A stretch of DNA of 43,150 bases from Akkermansiaceae bacterium UBA956 (lineage in GTDB: Bacteria; Verrucomicrobiota; Verrucomicrobiia; Verrucomicrobiales; Akkermansiaceae), in NCBI GenBank assembly GCA_002293145.1, contig DBCO01000014.1, positions 99,801 through 142,950 of the forward strand, given 5' to 3'. Under the pieces are notes generated by a model, which was not told the origin of the DNA, did no database searches, and saw only the letters and a list, made by a program, of their open reading frames with translations. Below are positions 26,901-36,412 of this stretch, piece by piece; the stretch's first letter is position 1, and each line of letters begins with the position of its first letter. The position numbers and the translations under genes are program-made.

Positions 26901-29509
26901 CTCCGGTCTGCAAGCTCTACTTTAACAATCCCGAAGCCACAGGCGCAGCCGCCACGGGCTATGTCGGCTTCGCCGCGCGCTGCAACGTTCCTTTTTTTGA
27001 AGACCTGAAGGTGCACGTCATGACCAGCGCCCAAGTTGGCGTGCCTGCCTCCGTATACCTCACCTCAGGCTGGACCGAGGGAGGACAGACTTTCTTTACA
27101 CAGACCGACTTCGATGCCACACACCGCGGGTTCCCCGGCGCAGCGGTAGCGATAGAAGACTACCGCAACCCATCAGTTCAAAATGCCTACGTTCCCAATG
27201 CCACGCAGTCGCTCTTCGGCATCGTTCCTCTGACATACCCGCTGAAATGGAGCCCCTCAGGGCGGTATTTCAATTCATGGAGCACGATCTCTAACGATTT
27301 ATTGGTTCTCAACGTCGAACATCAGGTGGATTACCTCAGTGCTGACAATGCGGAAATATCCTTCGGCGCCCAATATGATGGCTTGCCGCAAATCAATCTT
27401 GTCAGCACCGCGATCGAAGCAGCCGACGAGCAGATCGGGGCCGCGAAAGCACTGACACAAGCTGCCAGCAGCTACATCACCAATACTCTCAATGACGGCG
27501 TGGATGCCGTTGGCGACCTGGCCAGCGACACCCTTGAAACGGTGCTCGACGGCATCCTCAATGAAATGGAAGCGGATATCATCAATCCGCTCTATGATGC
27601 AGTCGATCAGTCCTATCAAAATGCGGTAGCAGCCAACTCGTCCTATTCAGCGTGGGTCAACACCTCCACCGGCAGCCTCAAGTCGGAGTTTGATCGTTAT
27701 CTCGATGGTTCGATCGGTCCCGCCTCCGAGAGCATCAAAGGACGCCTCGACCAACTCCACAATATCAGCGGTGACGCGATCGATTTGATCGCCCAGGTGC
27801 AAGGAGCAATCGATCAAGGAATCCTTGCGATTGATGCGGTAACCAGCCGGATCGAAGTCGTAGGCGGCAACACCCAGTTCAACCTCACTCCGCCCACCGT
27901 TCCCAGTATTCCGACGGCACAATTGGTCAACGGTATTCTGGCAGAAGTTCTGAATGAATCCACGGGGCAACTGGAACGCCAGATTGTGCAGAGTCTCGTA
28001 GGGGCACTCATCAACGAACTCGCCCCGCCTGACCTTGCTGCCATCCTTACGCCACTGGCTGGTGAACTCACCGCAGAAGCGAATGCCGAGCTCAACGCCC
28101 TGCTCGCGGACTTTGATCCGACACTTGACCGCGTTAGCGAAGCGCTTCTCGAGGCGCGTGCTTATCTGGTGACCATCCGAGGCGAGCTTGCCGCCGGGCA
28201 GGATATTTTTATCAGTTTCCAGCAAATCGTATCGGGAGCCAGTGCGGAGATTGATGCCATCGTCGATGGCCTACGTGCCACGGTTTACGGATTCATCGAT
28301 GAAATCGCAGCTGCCGCCACTTACGGGCCTACTACTGCTCTCGGAGCAGCAGATGATCTCATGGGCGAATTCAGCCGCGAGGAATTTGTCGCGCTGATCC
28401 GAAACGAATTGCGCGATCAATTGTTGGCAGCCAGCTTTATTCAGCAGATTCAGTATACCCTGAGACAGTATATTTCCGAGCTCGAGATGGCGATGAATTC
28501 GGCAATCGACTCCGCATTCGGCGAGGTCAGCCGGATGTGTCGACAGCTCATTCAAGAGGCACTGGGCCCAATCGATGATGCGATCAACGAATTGATTGGC
28601 GATGTGAATGATTATGTGGGAGCAGGGTCGATCGACGGTTACGCGCACATCCAGGGTGATACATTGCGTCGACTGCGAATCGACGCCAAGGTGCAATTCA
28701 AGATGCCAGAAGAAATGGAGCTTCAGGCTTATTTTGAAATGCTTTGCTACGATTCGGAAACTGATGTCGGATCCGCTGGTTGCCTGGCAGAAGGCGAGCA
28801 ACAAGTCGAAGTAAAAATTGGTGCCCTCGACGTGCCGCTTGATTGGATCAGTCCCGACCTTCGCGCGAATCTCGAAGTGAAATTCTCCATGCAAACAGCG
28901 CCTTCGGTTTACCCCAAAGGTATTGGCGGTGCATTGGAAATGACGGGAGGTGAACTCGACTTCCAGAGCCTCAAGATCACGGAATTCGCGGCTGCTATGG
29001 CGGTGGGAATCGACGAGTGCTATTTGGCTGCCACGGCACGTGTAATTATTTCAAGTTATGAGGCGGCTGGCGGTATATTTTTTGGCCGCACATGCTCGAT
29101 CGAGCCGCTGGAGCTCGTTGATCCAGATGTCGCGGCTTTGCTCGGTCCCGCCCCGTTCACAGGCGCTTATGTTTACGGAGAAGTCTGGATCCCGATCTCC
29201 GAAGTGGTATTAGGTGTTCCAGCGAGTTGCCTTTTCCGCATCTCGGCTGGCGTGGGAGCTGGAGCATTCTATTTTGCGGAAGGTCCCACCTACGGTGGCA
29301 AGATGATGTTAGGCATCAGTGGCGAAGCACTGTGCGCCGTCTCCATCGGTGGACAAGTTTCCATGATCGGCGTCATGTCCGGCGGCAGTCTCCGCTTCAG
29401 TGGCACAGGCACACTCACCGGCAGGGCGGGATGGTGTCCCGTCTGTCTAGAGTTTAGCGAGAGTGCTAACATCACCTATCAGGACGGCAGTTGGTCCGTC
29501 GATTTCTAA
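23948..29509 (+). CDS. Giant secreted protein, beta-rich ends with a central helical region
   Basis: This is an 1853-residue protein with a signal peptide (SILISIFLLTMTSQLKAQ, cleavage near residue 30). Residues 30 to about 1140 are beta-rich, Ser/Thr/Gly-rich and resemble strings of immunoglobulin-like domains (YRLSATLKNALGTAV, LTIPYSLARYDIGGV). Residues about 1150-1560 are strikingly different: long amphipathic helices with regular Asp/Asn/Ile spacing (DGVDAVGDLASDTLETVLDG, IDDAINELIGDVNDYVG), probably coiled coil. The last 290 residues are again beta, with paired cysteines. I recognise no family. As first gene of a plus-strand operon of exported proteins it may be a surface fibre or coat component, which is inference only. 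Confidence 0.7.
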   Translation: MNFFSFLMRAWQSILISIFLLTMTSQLKAQGIQSSISSITSPTGTATAPLYVIDSDADNTDAGYVRDTIASGGVVLLNNTSASVASGTYRLSATLKNALGTAVAGPAYSASQAVTNLAAGASTSKTFSLSIDPTTDLGAGSQYTVEYKVQAYVYAGMFGGFPFYWWQDTSAASSSTAAFTICHFDDTPENTNNRNARGWLRGAATWTKTHAVSSGTGTQKQLTLTIPYSLARYDIGGVSAAIPVRFTAIVTDDLGNTTNLESGGISTSLFTRSAFTVGTPNVPHIISSTYTLSFSPSAQLDSANRTYRVAVMFEHLETPSTLTYRDNGTSTATALQRLLHFNGRLFFGGIATTYDTITNTPAPGTTGVNYINTIINPPTAAITGFANYSVASGGDLSVRLESDGDAILTASSRNVTAASGEVSATYGGILVTYPDTILDQWGAYTYSTIVHLPQGLSYAANTSTAAGRYSPEMALGARGLNNNFTHSGTLTLTTPVTAGIFDEARPMLHTVTNFSMSQSGLIGFTTSATSWVHKAAYDDLDANQAAGAHATPNMQFRLSNDGYLRHAHLTSTRTMNFVAASDGSARMRTGEIDVTPGSYKTHFPKESTVSWSGTGLVKINEGDIDPASNLNGAAAVTVSYDGSCEGDACGPPPGSAVATVTLSPLAGKFEFTADGGIHTNASMSPTELQWGIRGDGATAHRTDDFTAAAFYAPGHQLYQADNPFASTSSPFAAKASILSPGSLLLAGYLSSAHTSPVYPGTAGYKSGNGWYAGATMSVPAGGMIGASRLADMTVDYPYTLQETVSKYYVRPSGVSGRHVAVEGSFDGEITMYDYQFQITRFQLTYLSNENEDSWINGSVEVPNPSGFTQAFEELTLTCTGALDQAEIDPDDAAVKPLTYWNGSFTPLAVSFNPQTGGGCYGDRFLVLGLVSGAANIDTPLAGSLAFMPDGNIGTIADSIEGVDSRLGLPGTLPLEGPGTEIYQLTPVCKLYFNNPEATGAAATGYVGFAARCNVPFFEDLKVHVMTSAQVGVPASVYLTSGWTEGGQTFFTQTDFDATHRGFPGAAVAIEDYRNPSVQNAYVPNATQSLFGIVPLTYPLKWSPSGRYFNSWSTISNDLLVLNVEHQVDYLSADNAEISFGAQYDGLPQINLVSTAIEAADEQIGAAKALTQAASSYITNTLNDGVDAVGDLASDTLETVLDGILNEMEADIINPLYDAVDQSYQNAVAANSSYSAWVNTSTGSLKSEFDRYLDGSIGPASESIKGRLDQLHNISGDAIDLIAQVQGAIDQGILAIDAVTSRIEVVGGNTQFNLTPPTVPSIPTAQLVNGILAEVLNESTGQLERQIVQSLVGALINELAPPDLAAILTPLAGELTAEANAELNALLADFDPTLDRVSEALLEARAYLVTIRGELAAGQDIFISFQQIVSGASAEIDAIVDGLRATVYGFIDEIAAAATYGPTTALGAADDLMGEFSREEFVALIRNELRDQLLAASFIQQIQYTLRQYISELEMAMNSAIDSAFGEVSRMCRQLIQEALGPIDDAINELIGDVNDYVGAGSIDGYAHIQGDTLRRLRIDAKVQFKMPEEMELQAYFEMLCYDSETDVGSAGCLAEGEQQVEVKIGALDVPLDWISPDLRANLEVKFSMQTAPSVYPKGIGGALEMTGGELDFQSLKITEFAAAMAVGIDECYLAATARVIISSYEAAGGIFFGRTCSIEPLELVDPDVAALLGPAPFTGAYVYGEVWIPISEVVLGVPASCLFRISAGVGAGAFYFAEGPTYGGKMMLGISGEALCAVSIGGQVSMIGVMSGGSLRFSGTGTLTGRAGWCPVCLEFSESANITYQDGSWSVDF

Positions 29510-29553
29510 TACCCGCTCGTCCCCCAAGAATCATCTCAAGACTTCCACCATTC

Positions 29554-32500
29554 ATGAAAACGATCATTATCTCCCTAGCGACCTTGACATTCACCATCGG
29601 TCTGGGCATGGCTCAAACGGCCAGTGAGCTGCTCACGACTGTAGGTACTACCGTGCAGGTTTCCGGAAATCACCATGCATACGTGCTTTGGCAACCGGGA
29701 GATGCCGGCAGCACCTTGGGCAAGCGTTTCGCGGTTTATTCAAAGTCGGGCACGGCAGACACGGCAGGCAGTTACACACGCCACGGCATTCAAACACTGC
29801 AAACCAGTCCCAATACCATTCGCGCTCTGCTTGAACTCGGCGAGACGCTCGATGCCGCGGCCGCAGGGTGCTATGTGCGCATTGATGGCATTTACCGCGA
29901 CCTTACCCTGCAATCGAATGCGGCCCCGTCCACACCGAGCGATGTATCACTCGACGCTGCTGACAAACTTGCCTTCATCATCCAATCCGCCGTAACGGAC
30001 AACCGATTGCTGGCGCGTTTGTTTTTTCTCGGCAGAGCACACCCGGGAGTCATGCAGGCACTGGGACATGGATTTTCGCTCCGAATCACCTCAGGGGTTC
30101 GCACCTTTGAAATACGCGAGATCAATCTATCGGACAACGACGTCCGTGTCGTCGGCCGTGTCACACTTGATACGGCATCGCCTGTCGTTCCCGCAGCGCC
30201 TGCGGCACCCGTGCAGATCTTTCACCCTGTAAAGACGGGATCTCAATATACGATCAATGCAAAGGATCATCTGAATGCGCGCCTGCGTTGGGGCGTAGGA
30301 ACAGCACTGCGAGGTCACATGCCACACACATTCGGTTTCGATGTCTTTCGCGTCAAGCGCGCCGTTGCAGAAAGCCTGGGATGGCATACCACCCCGCCGA
30401 CACCTGCACAGATCGTATCCGCAATCGCCGCGCGCAATCCCGCCAATCCCAACCCTGATGCCGCTGCAGCCAACGACACCCCAGTCCTGGTGGCCGATCT
30501 ACTGACGCCAGCTCAGGCTGCGGATCCCGCCAATCAGGAACGGATCGATTTTTCCGACGATGGTGTATGGCACACCGGCGCTGATGGTGCGCTCATACGA
30601 CGCCCTTACACCGACGGTGAACAATTCTACTTTTTTGTCGCGGCAAGAACCATTACAGGTTCACCGGGGCTACTTTCTCCGGGCACATTGGTGACCATGT
30701 GCGACCGAATCCCACCTAAACCCGCTTCCGTATTTTCGGTGACGAGCAATTTTGTTCGACCTGCTGCGCCTGCCGACTGGGCCATTCAAGGAGGATCGCA
30801 ATTTCTCCAAGTAAAAATTCGCCAGGTTTCCGAGGATGATCATACCGAGAGAGCGATTGGATACTATGTTTACCGTTGGGAAAGTTCGCAGCAACACCTC
30901 GACTATGTCGGCAATCCTACATTCAACCGCATCGGCGCGATGATTCCTCATGTTCCCGGAACCACCTTCATCACATTCAACGACAATGGTGCGGGGGCTC
31001 CCACTCTCGCGACTCACGCAAACCGATCCGTATGGTATACCGTTCGAGCAGTCGGCGCCTCTGCATGTGCGGGCGAAGTATTGAGCGGGCAAAGCGCTCC
31101 CATGTCGGGAGTTCTTCGCGACTTCAAAGCACCCAACGGCCCCACAGGTTCCTTTCTCGTCTGCCGCAGCGTTCCCAATGTATCCTGGACGCGACGCGAG
31201 GAAAAACTTCCAACTGAAAATGGTCTGCCTTCCACTTACACGGGAATGACAATCGAGGTGGTACGTGCCAATCCTACCATCGTCGAAGCTGATATCGAGG
31301 TATCTGTGCCCAATGCCGGCGGAGCAAGTTACACACTTTGCAAACGACGGCTCAGTTATCGAACGGGTAATAAAGTGCGTATCGACCTCCCCTATCGCGA
31401 ACCACGCTCGGACAACTCCCCCATGACAATCACCGTACGGGCGATCAGTGCCAACGGGCTGACATCCAGTCCGGCTACGAAAACCACTTTTGCTTCCAAG
31501 GAAACCCCATACGTCATCCACTTATTTACGGCAAATGCCACAAAACAATGCATTGATGTCTCATCGGCCACGCCACCCGTCCATGAATCATCCGAGCCGG
31601 ACGGCACGGTCAATGTGATCAGTGGATCGATCACATTTCCACTTGGCCAAGGCGTTAAAGAGTGGCGCGTCTACCGCCGGGTCGGGCCAGATGGATCACT
31701 ATCGCTCATTGCCAAGGCGGAGGGCAGCACCATTCCCAACCCCGGCACTTGGGTCGATGATGCCCTTCCCGCCGAAAACGGTGTGGAAGTTTGCTACTAC
31801 GGCCAAATCCTCGACCAAAATGCCAATCCAAGTCCGCTAAGCATCATCGGTTGCGTTACATTGGCAAACCCCGATCTTCCGACCCCCATGCTATCGGACG
31901 CTGAAATTCTCTCGGAGATTACCGACCGGGTGACCATAAAACTCGAGTGGTTCTGCGATCCCGTCGGAGTCGATCGTTTTGAAGTGCTCTGTGCAGCTGA
32001 TGGCGGCGGCATTCCCAGTCTAACGGGACTGTCCGAGGTGCTCGACACGACCGCGATCACAGGTCTCTCAGCGGAGCGCCCTGACTTGGAATTTTATGCG
32101 TTTCAAACACCCCGTGTGGGAGGAGCCATCGGCAGTGGCCCGGGATTCGGAATGGAAATAACGGCACCCACCGACAAGCCGCTCTTTTTCGTCGTGCGTG
32201 CCTGTGGACCGGGAGAATATCCACGCAGTCATGGCTCGGCCAGCAACATCGTCACCGCTCGCTGGAAGCCTGTGGTGACCGGACCGCAACCCGTGATCCC
32301 GTGGCCCGCACGACCTATGCCGGGCGACTTCGAACATCGTCGTCCCATCGAAACATACGCTTACGGTGAAGGTCCCCTGTGGCCGACCGTAATGCCATTG
32401 GATTACGGCTTTCCCACAGGCATCCTCATTGGTCTGACTCGTCAGACGATTCTGCGCACCAGCAGAACCAGCAGTACTCTTGTGGACACAACGACCACTG

Positions 32501-32973
32501 CCGACAACTGGCTTTTCAAAGTGCGCGAATCGTCAGGTGACTCAAGTCAATTGACCAACCTGATGCCCTTCATGGTCTATCGTTACCAAGTGCCCAGCAC
32601 GCGATTCCCCAGTGCGCGTGCCAACCTCGTCCAATGCACACCGATGATTGACCGCATTTCCGGAATTTACATCAATAGTGCTAAAGAAAAAGGCTACGAG
32701 GTTTCCGATCCTTTTCTGCTTTTTGTCTCAAACTCACAAACCAGCATTCAAGTGCCATACTCGGGAACCTGGACTGACACCGTCGCGCCGAATCTTGACT
32801 ATCCTTTCAATTCAGTCAACCGACCCAATTATCTTACTAATTCGACTGGTATGATTTTTGTGAAGGATAATCTTCCTGTGACGCAGGGAGCGAAATATCG
32901 ACATCTAATCGTTCAATTTGAAGAGCGTGGCGAGATCAAGCGCATCATTCCTCTGCAGCCTATCCAACATTAA
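29554..32973 (+). CDS. Large secreted protein with fibronectin-III-like domains
   Basis: This is an 1139-residue protein starting at ATG 29554, chosen because it opens a signal peptide (MKTIIISLATLTFTIGLGMAQ); the frame is open further upstream only into the previous gene. It is 44 bases after the stop of the 1853-residue gene. The body is a chain of beta domains with FN3-like phrases (WYTVRAVGASACAGEVLSG, FFVVRACGPGEYPRSHGSASN, EWRVYRRVGPDG). There is no TM anchor and no PEP-CTERM or other sorting tail. The function is unknown; it is probably a surface or extracellular partner of its neighbours. Confidence 0.68.
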   Translation: MKTIIISLATLTFTIGLGMAQTASELLTTVGTTVQVSGNHHAYVLWQPGDAGSTLGKRFAVYSKSGTADTAGSYTRHGIQTLQTSPNTIRALLELGETLDAAAAGCYVRIDGIYRDLTLQSNAAPSTPSDVSLDAADKLAFIIQSAVTDNRLLARLFFLGRAHPGVMQALGHGFSLRITSGVRTFEIREINLSDNDVRVVGRVTLDTASPVVPAAPAAPVQIFHPVKTGSQYTINAKDHLNARLRWGVGTALRGHMPHTFGFDVFRVKRAVAESLGWHTTPPTPAQIVSAIAARNPANPNPDAAAANDTPVLVADLLTPAQAADPANQERIDFSDDGVWHTGADGALIRRPYTDGEQFYFFVAARTITGSPGLLSPGTLVTMCDRIPPKPASVFSVTSNFVRPAAPADWAIQGGSQFLQVKIRQVSEDDHTERAIGYYVYRWESSQQHLDYVGNPTFNRIGAMIPHVPGTTFITFNDNGAGAPTLATHANRSVWYTVRAVGASACAGEVLSGQSAPMSGVLRDFKAPNGPTGSFLVCRSVPNVSWTRREEKLPTENGLPSTYTGMTIEVVRANPTIVEADIEVSVPNAGGASYTLCKRRLSYRTGNKVRIDLPYREPRSDNSPMTITVRAISANGLTSSPATKTTFASKETPYVIHLFTANATKQCIDVSSATPPVHESSEPDGTVNVISGSITFPLGQGVKEWRVYRRVGPDGSLSLIAKAEGSTIPNPGTWVDDALPAENGVEVCYYGQILDQNANPSPLSIIGCVTLANPDLPTPMLSDAEILSEITDRVTIKLEWFCDPVGVDRFEVLCAADGGGIPSLTGLSEVLDTTAITGLSAERPDLEFYAFQTPRVGGAIGSGPGFGMEITAPTDKPLFFVVRACGPGEYPRSHGSASNIVTARWKPVVTGPQPVIPWPARPMPGDFEHRRPIETYAYGEGPLWPTVMPLDYGFPTGILIGLTRQTILRTSRTSSTLVDTTTTADNWLFKVRESSGDSSQLTNLMPFMVYRYQVPSTRFPSARANLVQCTPMIDRISGIYINSAKEKGYEVSDPFLLFVSNSQTSIQVPYSGTWTDTVAPNLDYPFNSVNRPNYLTNSTGMIFVKDNLPVTQGAKYRHLIVQFEERGEIKRIIPLQPIQH

Positions 32974-32992
32974 TATTCCAATCCTTACACCC

Positions 32993-35900
32993 ATGAAGAT
33001 TCGATTGATCATCTCAACGCTTCTGCTTACTGCATCAGCTCATGCGACAAAGCCGGTGTCGAAGCTCGCCGCAGAGTGGCTGATTCCCCACGGTTCTGAT
33101 CCACAGGCTTTCACGCTCGTCGATACAGCATCAGGCGTAGTGCGACCTGCCTACATGAAACCGAGTGGCGTTGTGGAATGGCGCTCTCCCATAGCCACAG
33201 GCGTATCGAATGTCTCCGCAGTTTGCGCCGCTGTTCCCGCTTCAAGCGGCGAGGCAATTGCTGTCACATCGATCGAGGCGAACCGCGTGATGCTGGTAAA
33301 TATTGATACATCCGTTCCCTTGGCGCGCGTCATGCCAAACCTTTCCGGCATCGGCCCCAGTGGCCTTGCCCTCACGGTCAACGGCGGAGTCAGCGAACTC
33401 ATGGTGGTCTCATCCCAAAATGGATCCAACGCCGGCAAGGCGGAAACCCACTCCAATCCAGCCACTACCGCCGGCCTCAATGCAGCCACCTTTGAGACGC
33501 TCACTTACAACAGCCTGCAACCACTTTCCAATCCTACATCACCTTCGAACTTCGCCGGGTTTTATAGCGCTTCGAGCTCTTCAAGCACCACTACTGGGGT
33601 GCTGGTGCGTTCAGGATCTAACATACAACGCTTCAGCCAGACAAGCCATATCGGGTCATACCGCTTCTGTCCGGGTATCACCACCGTGGCGGGAGCGGCC
33701 AGCATTCCTCTCATTCTCGGCATTCGTCCGGGAACCAACGAAGCGGTGATCATCAAAGTCAATACACCCATCGCTAGCTCGGGCACTTTCACTTCTGCGT
33801 CCGTCACATTTCCCCGAGCAATCGGAGCTGTCGTGCCGCTTTCCGGCGGCGGCTACGGTCCGCTCACCGACGGCTTTGTTGCAATCGCTGCGGACGGTAG
33901 CCGCGCGGATTGGTTCCGCATCAATACCGCGGGCACAGCATTCATTTCCACTTCACAATCCTTCACACCCAGCGCGGGACTGGCACTTACTGGAGCAATT
34001 CCTTTGCCGGGGATTGGCTTATTGCAAATCGAAGGCACAACGGCCTCCGGAACCAGTTCGACTTTCCGTTCCTTTCTTTGGGATGGCTCGGGTTGGGTGC
34101 AACAAGCATCCGGCTCTTTACCAAGCATCAGCGCGACATCCCTGTCTCCAGCCAGCTTGCTGTTTTTCAGCGCCGACCCCTCTGTCGATGAATCGGCATC
34201 ACTCATTGGCATCCAAGCGGTAGCGGACTGGACACGTCCACTATCCTATCCCGCGCCCTTTCCAGCCACTATCAAACGTGAGTCCTTCGGCTCCACATCA
34301 GGAGGATTGTCATTCACTGCGAACCACACGGTCAGCGCTCCCGCAGGAGCAAGTTATATCATGACCAACCAACTCGAAGCTGCTGTAAGCATCACAGCAC
34401 TGGGAGGCACCAACGACCTGCTCAGTCCTGAACTGCGCATCAATCCCCCATCGGGCGCTTATACTGATAGCGTCCAAGTGACGGCGATTTACGATGCGGA
34501 ACGTCAAGAGCTCTTTTGGCGGGACTCCGGTTCGGGAGCTTGGACAGCCTGGAGCGGGCCTATCGGGGTCAGTTATTCTCGATCCATCCAATTCTCGCTG
34601 CGATCAATCGCGACGGGCGTAATGGGTCCTATCGAATCACGAAGCTATACTTTTTCAGCAGCTCAGCTCGCCGATCAGGATTCCGACGGTGATGGAGTCC
34701 CCGATTATGTCGAACAGCACTTCGGCCTCGATGCTTTTGGTGGCCCCGATCATGATGCTGATGGATGGTCGGATCTGGATGAGATCCTCAATGGCACAAA
34801 CCCTGCCAACGCGACATCAAGTCCAGTTGCAGGGACATCAAAAAATATTGCCACCAGTGGAGGCTTCCGCATCGCTGTGTCAGCAAGCAACCACTCTGGC
34901 ACAGAAATTGCGAATGGTGAGGAAATCCTGGTCCATGCTACCCATGGATCATTGCTCGATCGCAATACCGTAGCCGCGATCTCACCAGCATTGCCCGATG
35001 GTAGCACGCGTGGAGCGATACTCACTTCCAGCACCGCCGTCGCCGCCGATCAACTGGTCGCACTCAGCACGCCACTGTATTTCAACAGCACCGGCGGCAC
35101 GCGAACTGGTCGTGAATTGCGCGCGTTCCTAGCATCTCCACAGCCCCTTAGTTTTTCGCCAGTTTTCACTCCGTCGGGAACGAGTCTCTCCGCCGACGCC
35201 GCGGGTTGGGTCACTGCCGCACAGGCAGCAGCAGCAACGATGCCAATTGCATCCGCCCGCACCTTGATCCGACCTGCCGATACCGCAGTAGCCATACTCA
35301 TCGAAGACCTTGTGCACCGTGCAGCATCTCTTGTTAGACCTGCATTCGATCCCATACCAGCTCTCAGCAGCTTCACATTTTTTCCTGATCGCGATAGCGA
35401 CCGCACTTGCACATCATTGGAGTCAGAAGACCAGGAGCTTCTCCGCAACGCCGGTTTCGACCCAAGACTCGCACTCATTCTCGCTGACTCGAAAAAAACT
35501 GCGATGTCCAACGCCGCCAATCAAATTTACACCCGCCATGCCAATACTTCCGATGCCAATCCCGGAATAGCCATGCCCTTGGATGCGCTTCGTTCACTGC
35601 TTCGCAGCGGCACCTTGTCAACGGGCTACGAGACAGCAGTCGGAACGACGGACATCAACAATGCACGCAATGCCTACAATCAGGCCATCAGCGCGATCGC
35701 CGATTCCTATCGTCCATCCCAATCATGGACCATCGAAATCGTAACATCTCCACCTTCGGCGGGCGTTTATCGCCGCACCAGTGATTCGGCTTCTATCGTC
35801 TTACTCGACCGTTACGGCAAACGAATCTATCTCGAACAGGGACTCGGCTTACGTCCCGGTACACTTTTTTCGGTGACAGGATTCACCGACACTGCCGACG

Positions 35901-36400
35901 AAAACGGCATGGACACGATGGAAGTGACTCTTGCATCGCTTACCTTCGCGCCATCATCCTCTGACAATGATAGCGACGGCAATCTGCTCGACGATGATTG
36001 GGAACGCTATTTCTATGGTTCGACTGGCCAACTCCCCTTCTCCACACCTCACGGCAGCGGTTACCAGTTACTCCAATATTTTCTCGATGGCATTGATCCA
36101 CGCAGCGGCGTATCACCCGCAGGTCCGCCTGTCGCACTTGGTCCACAATCTGCCGCGCTCCAACGAGCTACCACGCCAGGTCACGCATTCTTACTCGACT
36201 TCTCCTTCCCTGCTGCCTATCGCAGTCAATTTGACTTCGTTCTCGAATCCTCATCTTCGCTGACCCCGGGCAGCTTCACCGCCGTGGCAGGATCGACGGT
36301 TTCCCTCGTGAGTGGCAACCAATTTCGCGCCACGATTCCATCCACAGCCGCCACAGCTTCCAGCACTTTTTACCGCATTGTGCTTCGATTGCGTCAATGA
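32993..36400 (+). CDS. Large secreted protein with thrombospondin-3-like calcium motif
   Basis: This is an 1135-residue protein starting at ATG 32993 (MKIRLIISTLLLTASAHA, a signal peptide), 19 bases after the previous stop. The first 450 residues are repetitive beta sequence rich in Ser and Gly, possibly propeller-like. Around residue 560 lies DQDSDGDGVPDYVEQHFG followed by DHDADGWSDLDEILNGTNP, a thrombospondin type 3/dockerin-like calcium-binding linker. A second such stretch (SSDNDSDGNLLDDDWERYFYG) occurs near residue 985. The C-terminal 60 residues (FVLESSSSL..., TFYRIVL) match the beta domain that often ends Verrucomicrobia exported proteins. No catalytic motif is seen. Confidence 0.7.
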   Translation: MKIRLIISTLLLTASAHATKPVSKLAAEWLIPHGSDPQAFTLVDTASGVVRPAYMKPSGVVEWRSPIATGVSNVSAVCAAVPASSGEAIAVTSIEANRVMLVNIDTSVPLARVMPNLSGIGPSGLALTVNGGVSELMVVSSQNGSNAGKAETHSNPATTAGLNAATFETLTYNSLQPLSNPTSPSNFAGFYSASSSSSTTTGVLVRSGSNIQRFSQTSHIGSYRFCPGITTVAGAASIPLILGIRPGTNEAVIIKVNTPIASSGTFTSASVTFPRAIGAVVPLSGGGYGPLTDGFVAIAADGSRADWFRINTAGTAFISTSQSFTPSAGLALTGAIPLPGIGLLQIEGTTASGTSSTFRSFLWDGSGWVQQASGSLPSISATSLSPASLLFFSADPSVDESASLIGIQAVADWTRPLSYPAPFPATIKRESFGSTSGGLSFTANHTVSAPAGASYIMTNQLEAAVSITALGGTNDLLSPELRINPPSGAYTDSVQVTAIYDAERQELFWRDSGSGAWTAWSGPIGVSYSRSIQFSLRSIATGVMGPIESRSYTFSAAQLADQDSDGDGVPDYVEQHFGLDAFGGPDHDADGWSDLDEILNGTNPANATSSPVAGTSKNIATSGGFRIAVSASNHSGTEIANGEEILVHATHGSLLDRNTVAAISPALPDGSTRGAILTSSTAVAADQLVALSTPLYFNSTGGTRTGRELRAFLASPQPLSFSPVFTPSGTSLSADAAGWVTAAQAAAATMPIASARTLIRPADTAVAILIEDLVHRAASLVRPAFDPIPALSSFTFFPDRDSDRTCTSLESEDQELLRNAGFDPRLALILADSKKTAMSNAANQIYTRHANTSDANPGIAMPLDALRSLLRSGTLSTGYETAVGTTDINNARNAYNQAISAIADSYRPSQSWTIEIVTSPPSAGVYRRTSDSASIVLLDRYGKRIYLEQGLGLRPGTLFSVTGFTDTADENGMDTMEVTLASLTFAPSSSDNDSDGNLLDDDWERYFYGSTGQLPFSTPHGSGYQLLQYFLDGIDPRSGVSPAGPPVALGPQSAALQRATTPGHAFLLDFSFPAAYRSQFDFVLESSSSLTPGSFTAVAGSTVSLVSGNQFRATIPSTAATASSTFYRIVLRLRQ

Positions 36401-36412
36401 CCCTGAAAACCC

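Noticed and set aside
27647..28225. 192-codon minus-strand frame
   Set aside because: It lies opposite the helical region of the 1853-residue gene; the regular codon pattern of that gene explains the open antisense frame.
30670..31521. 283-codon minus-strand frame
   Set aside because: It is antisense to the FN3-like secreted protein; Arg/Cys-rich translation is typical of a shadow frame.
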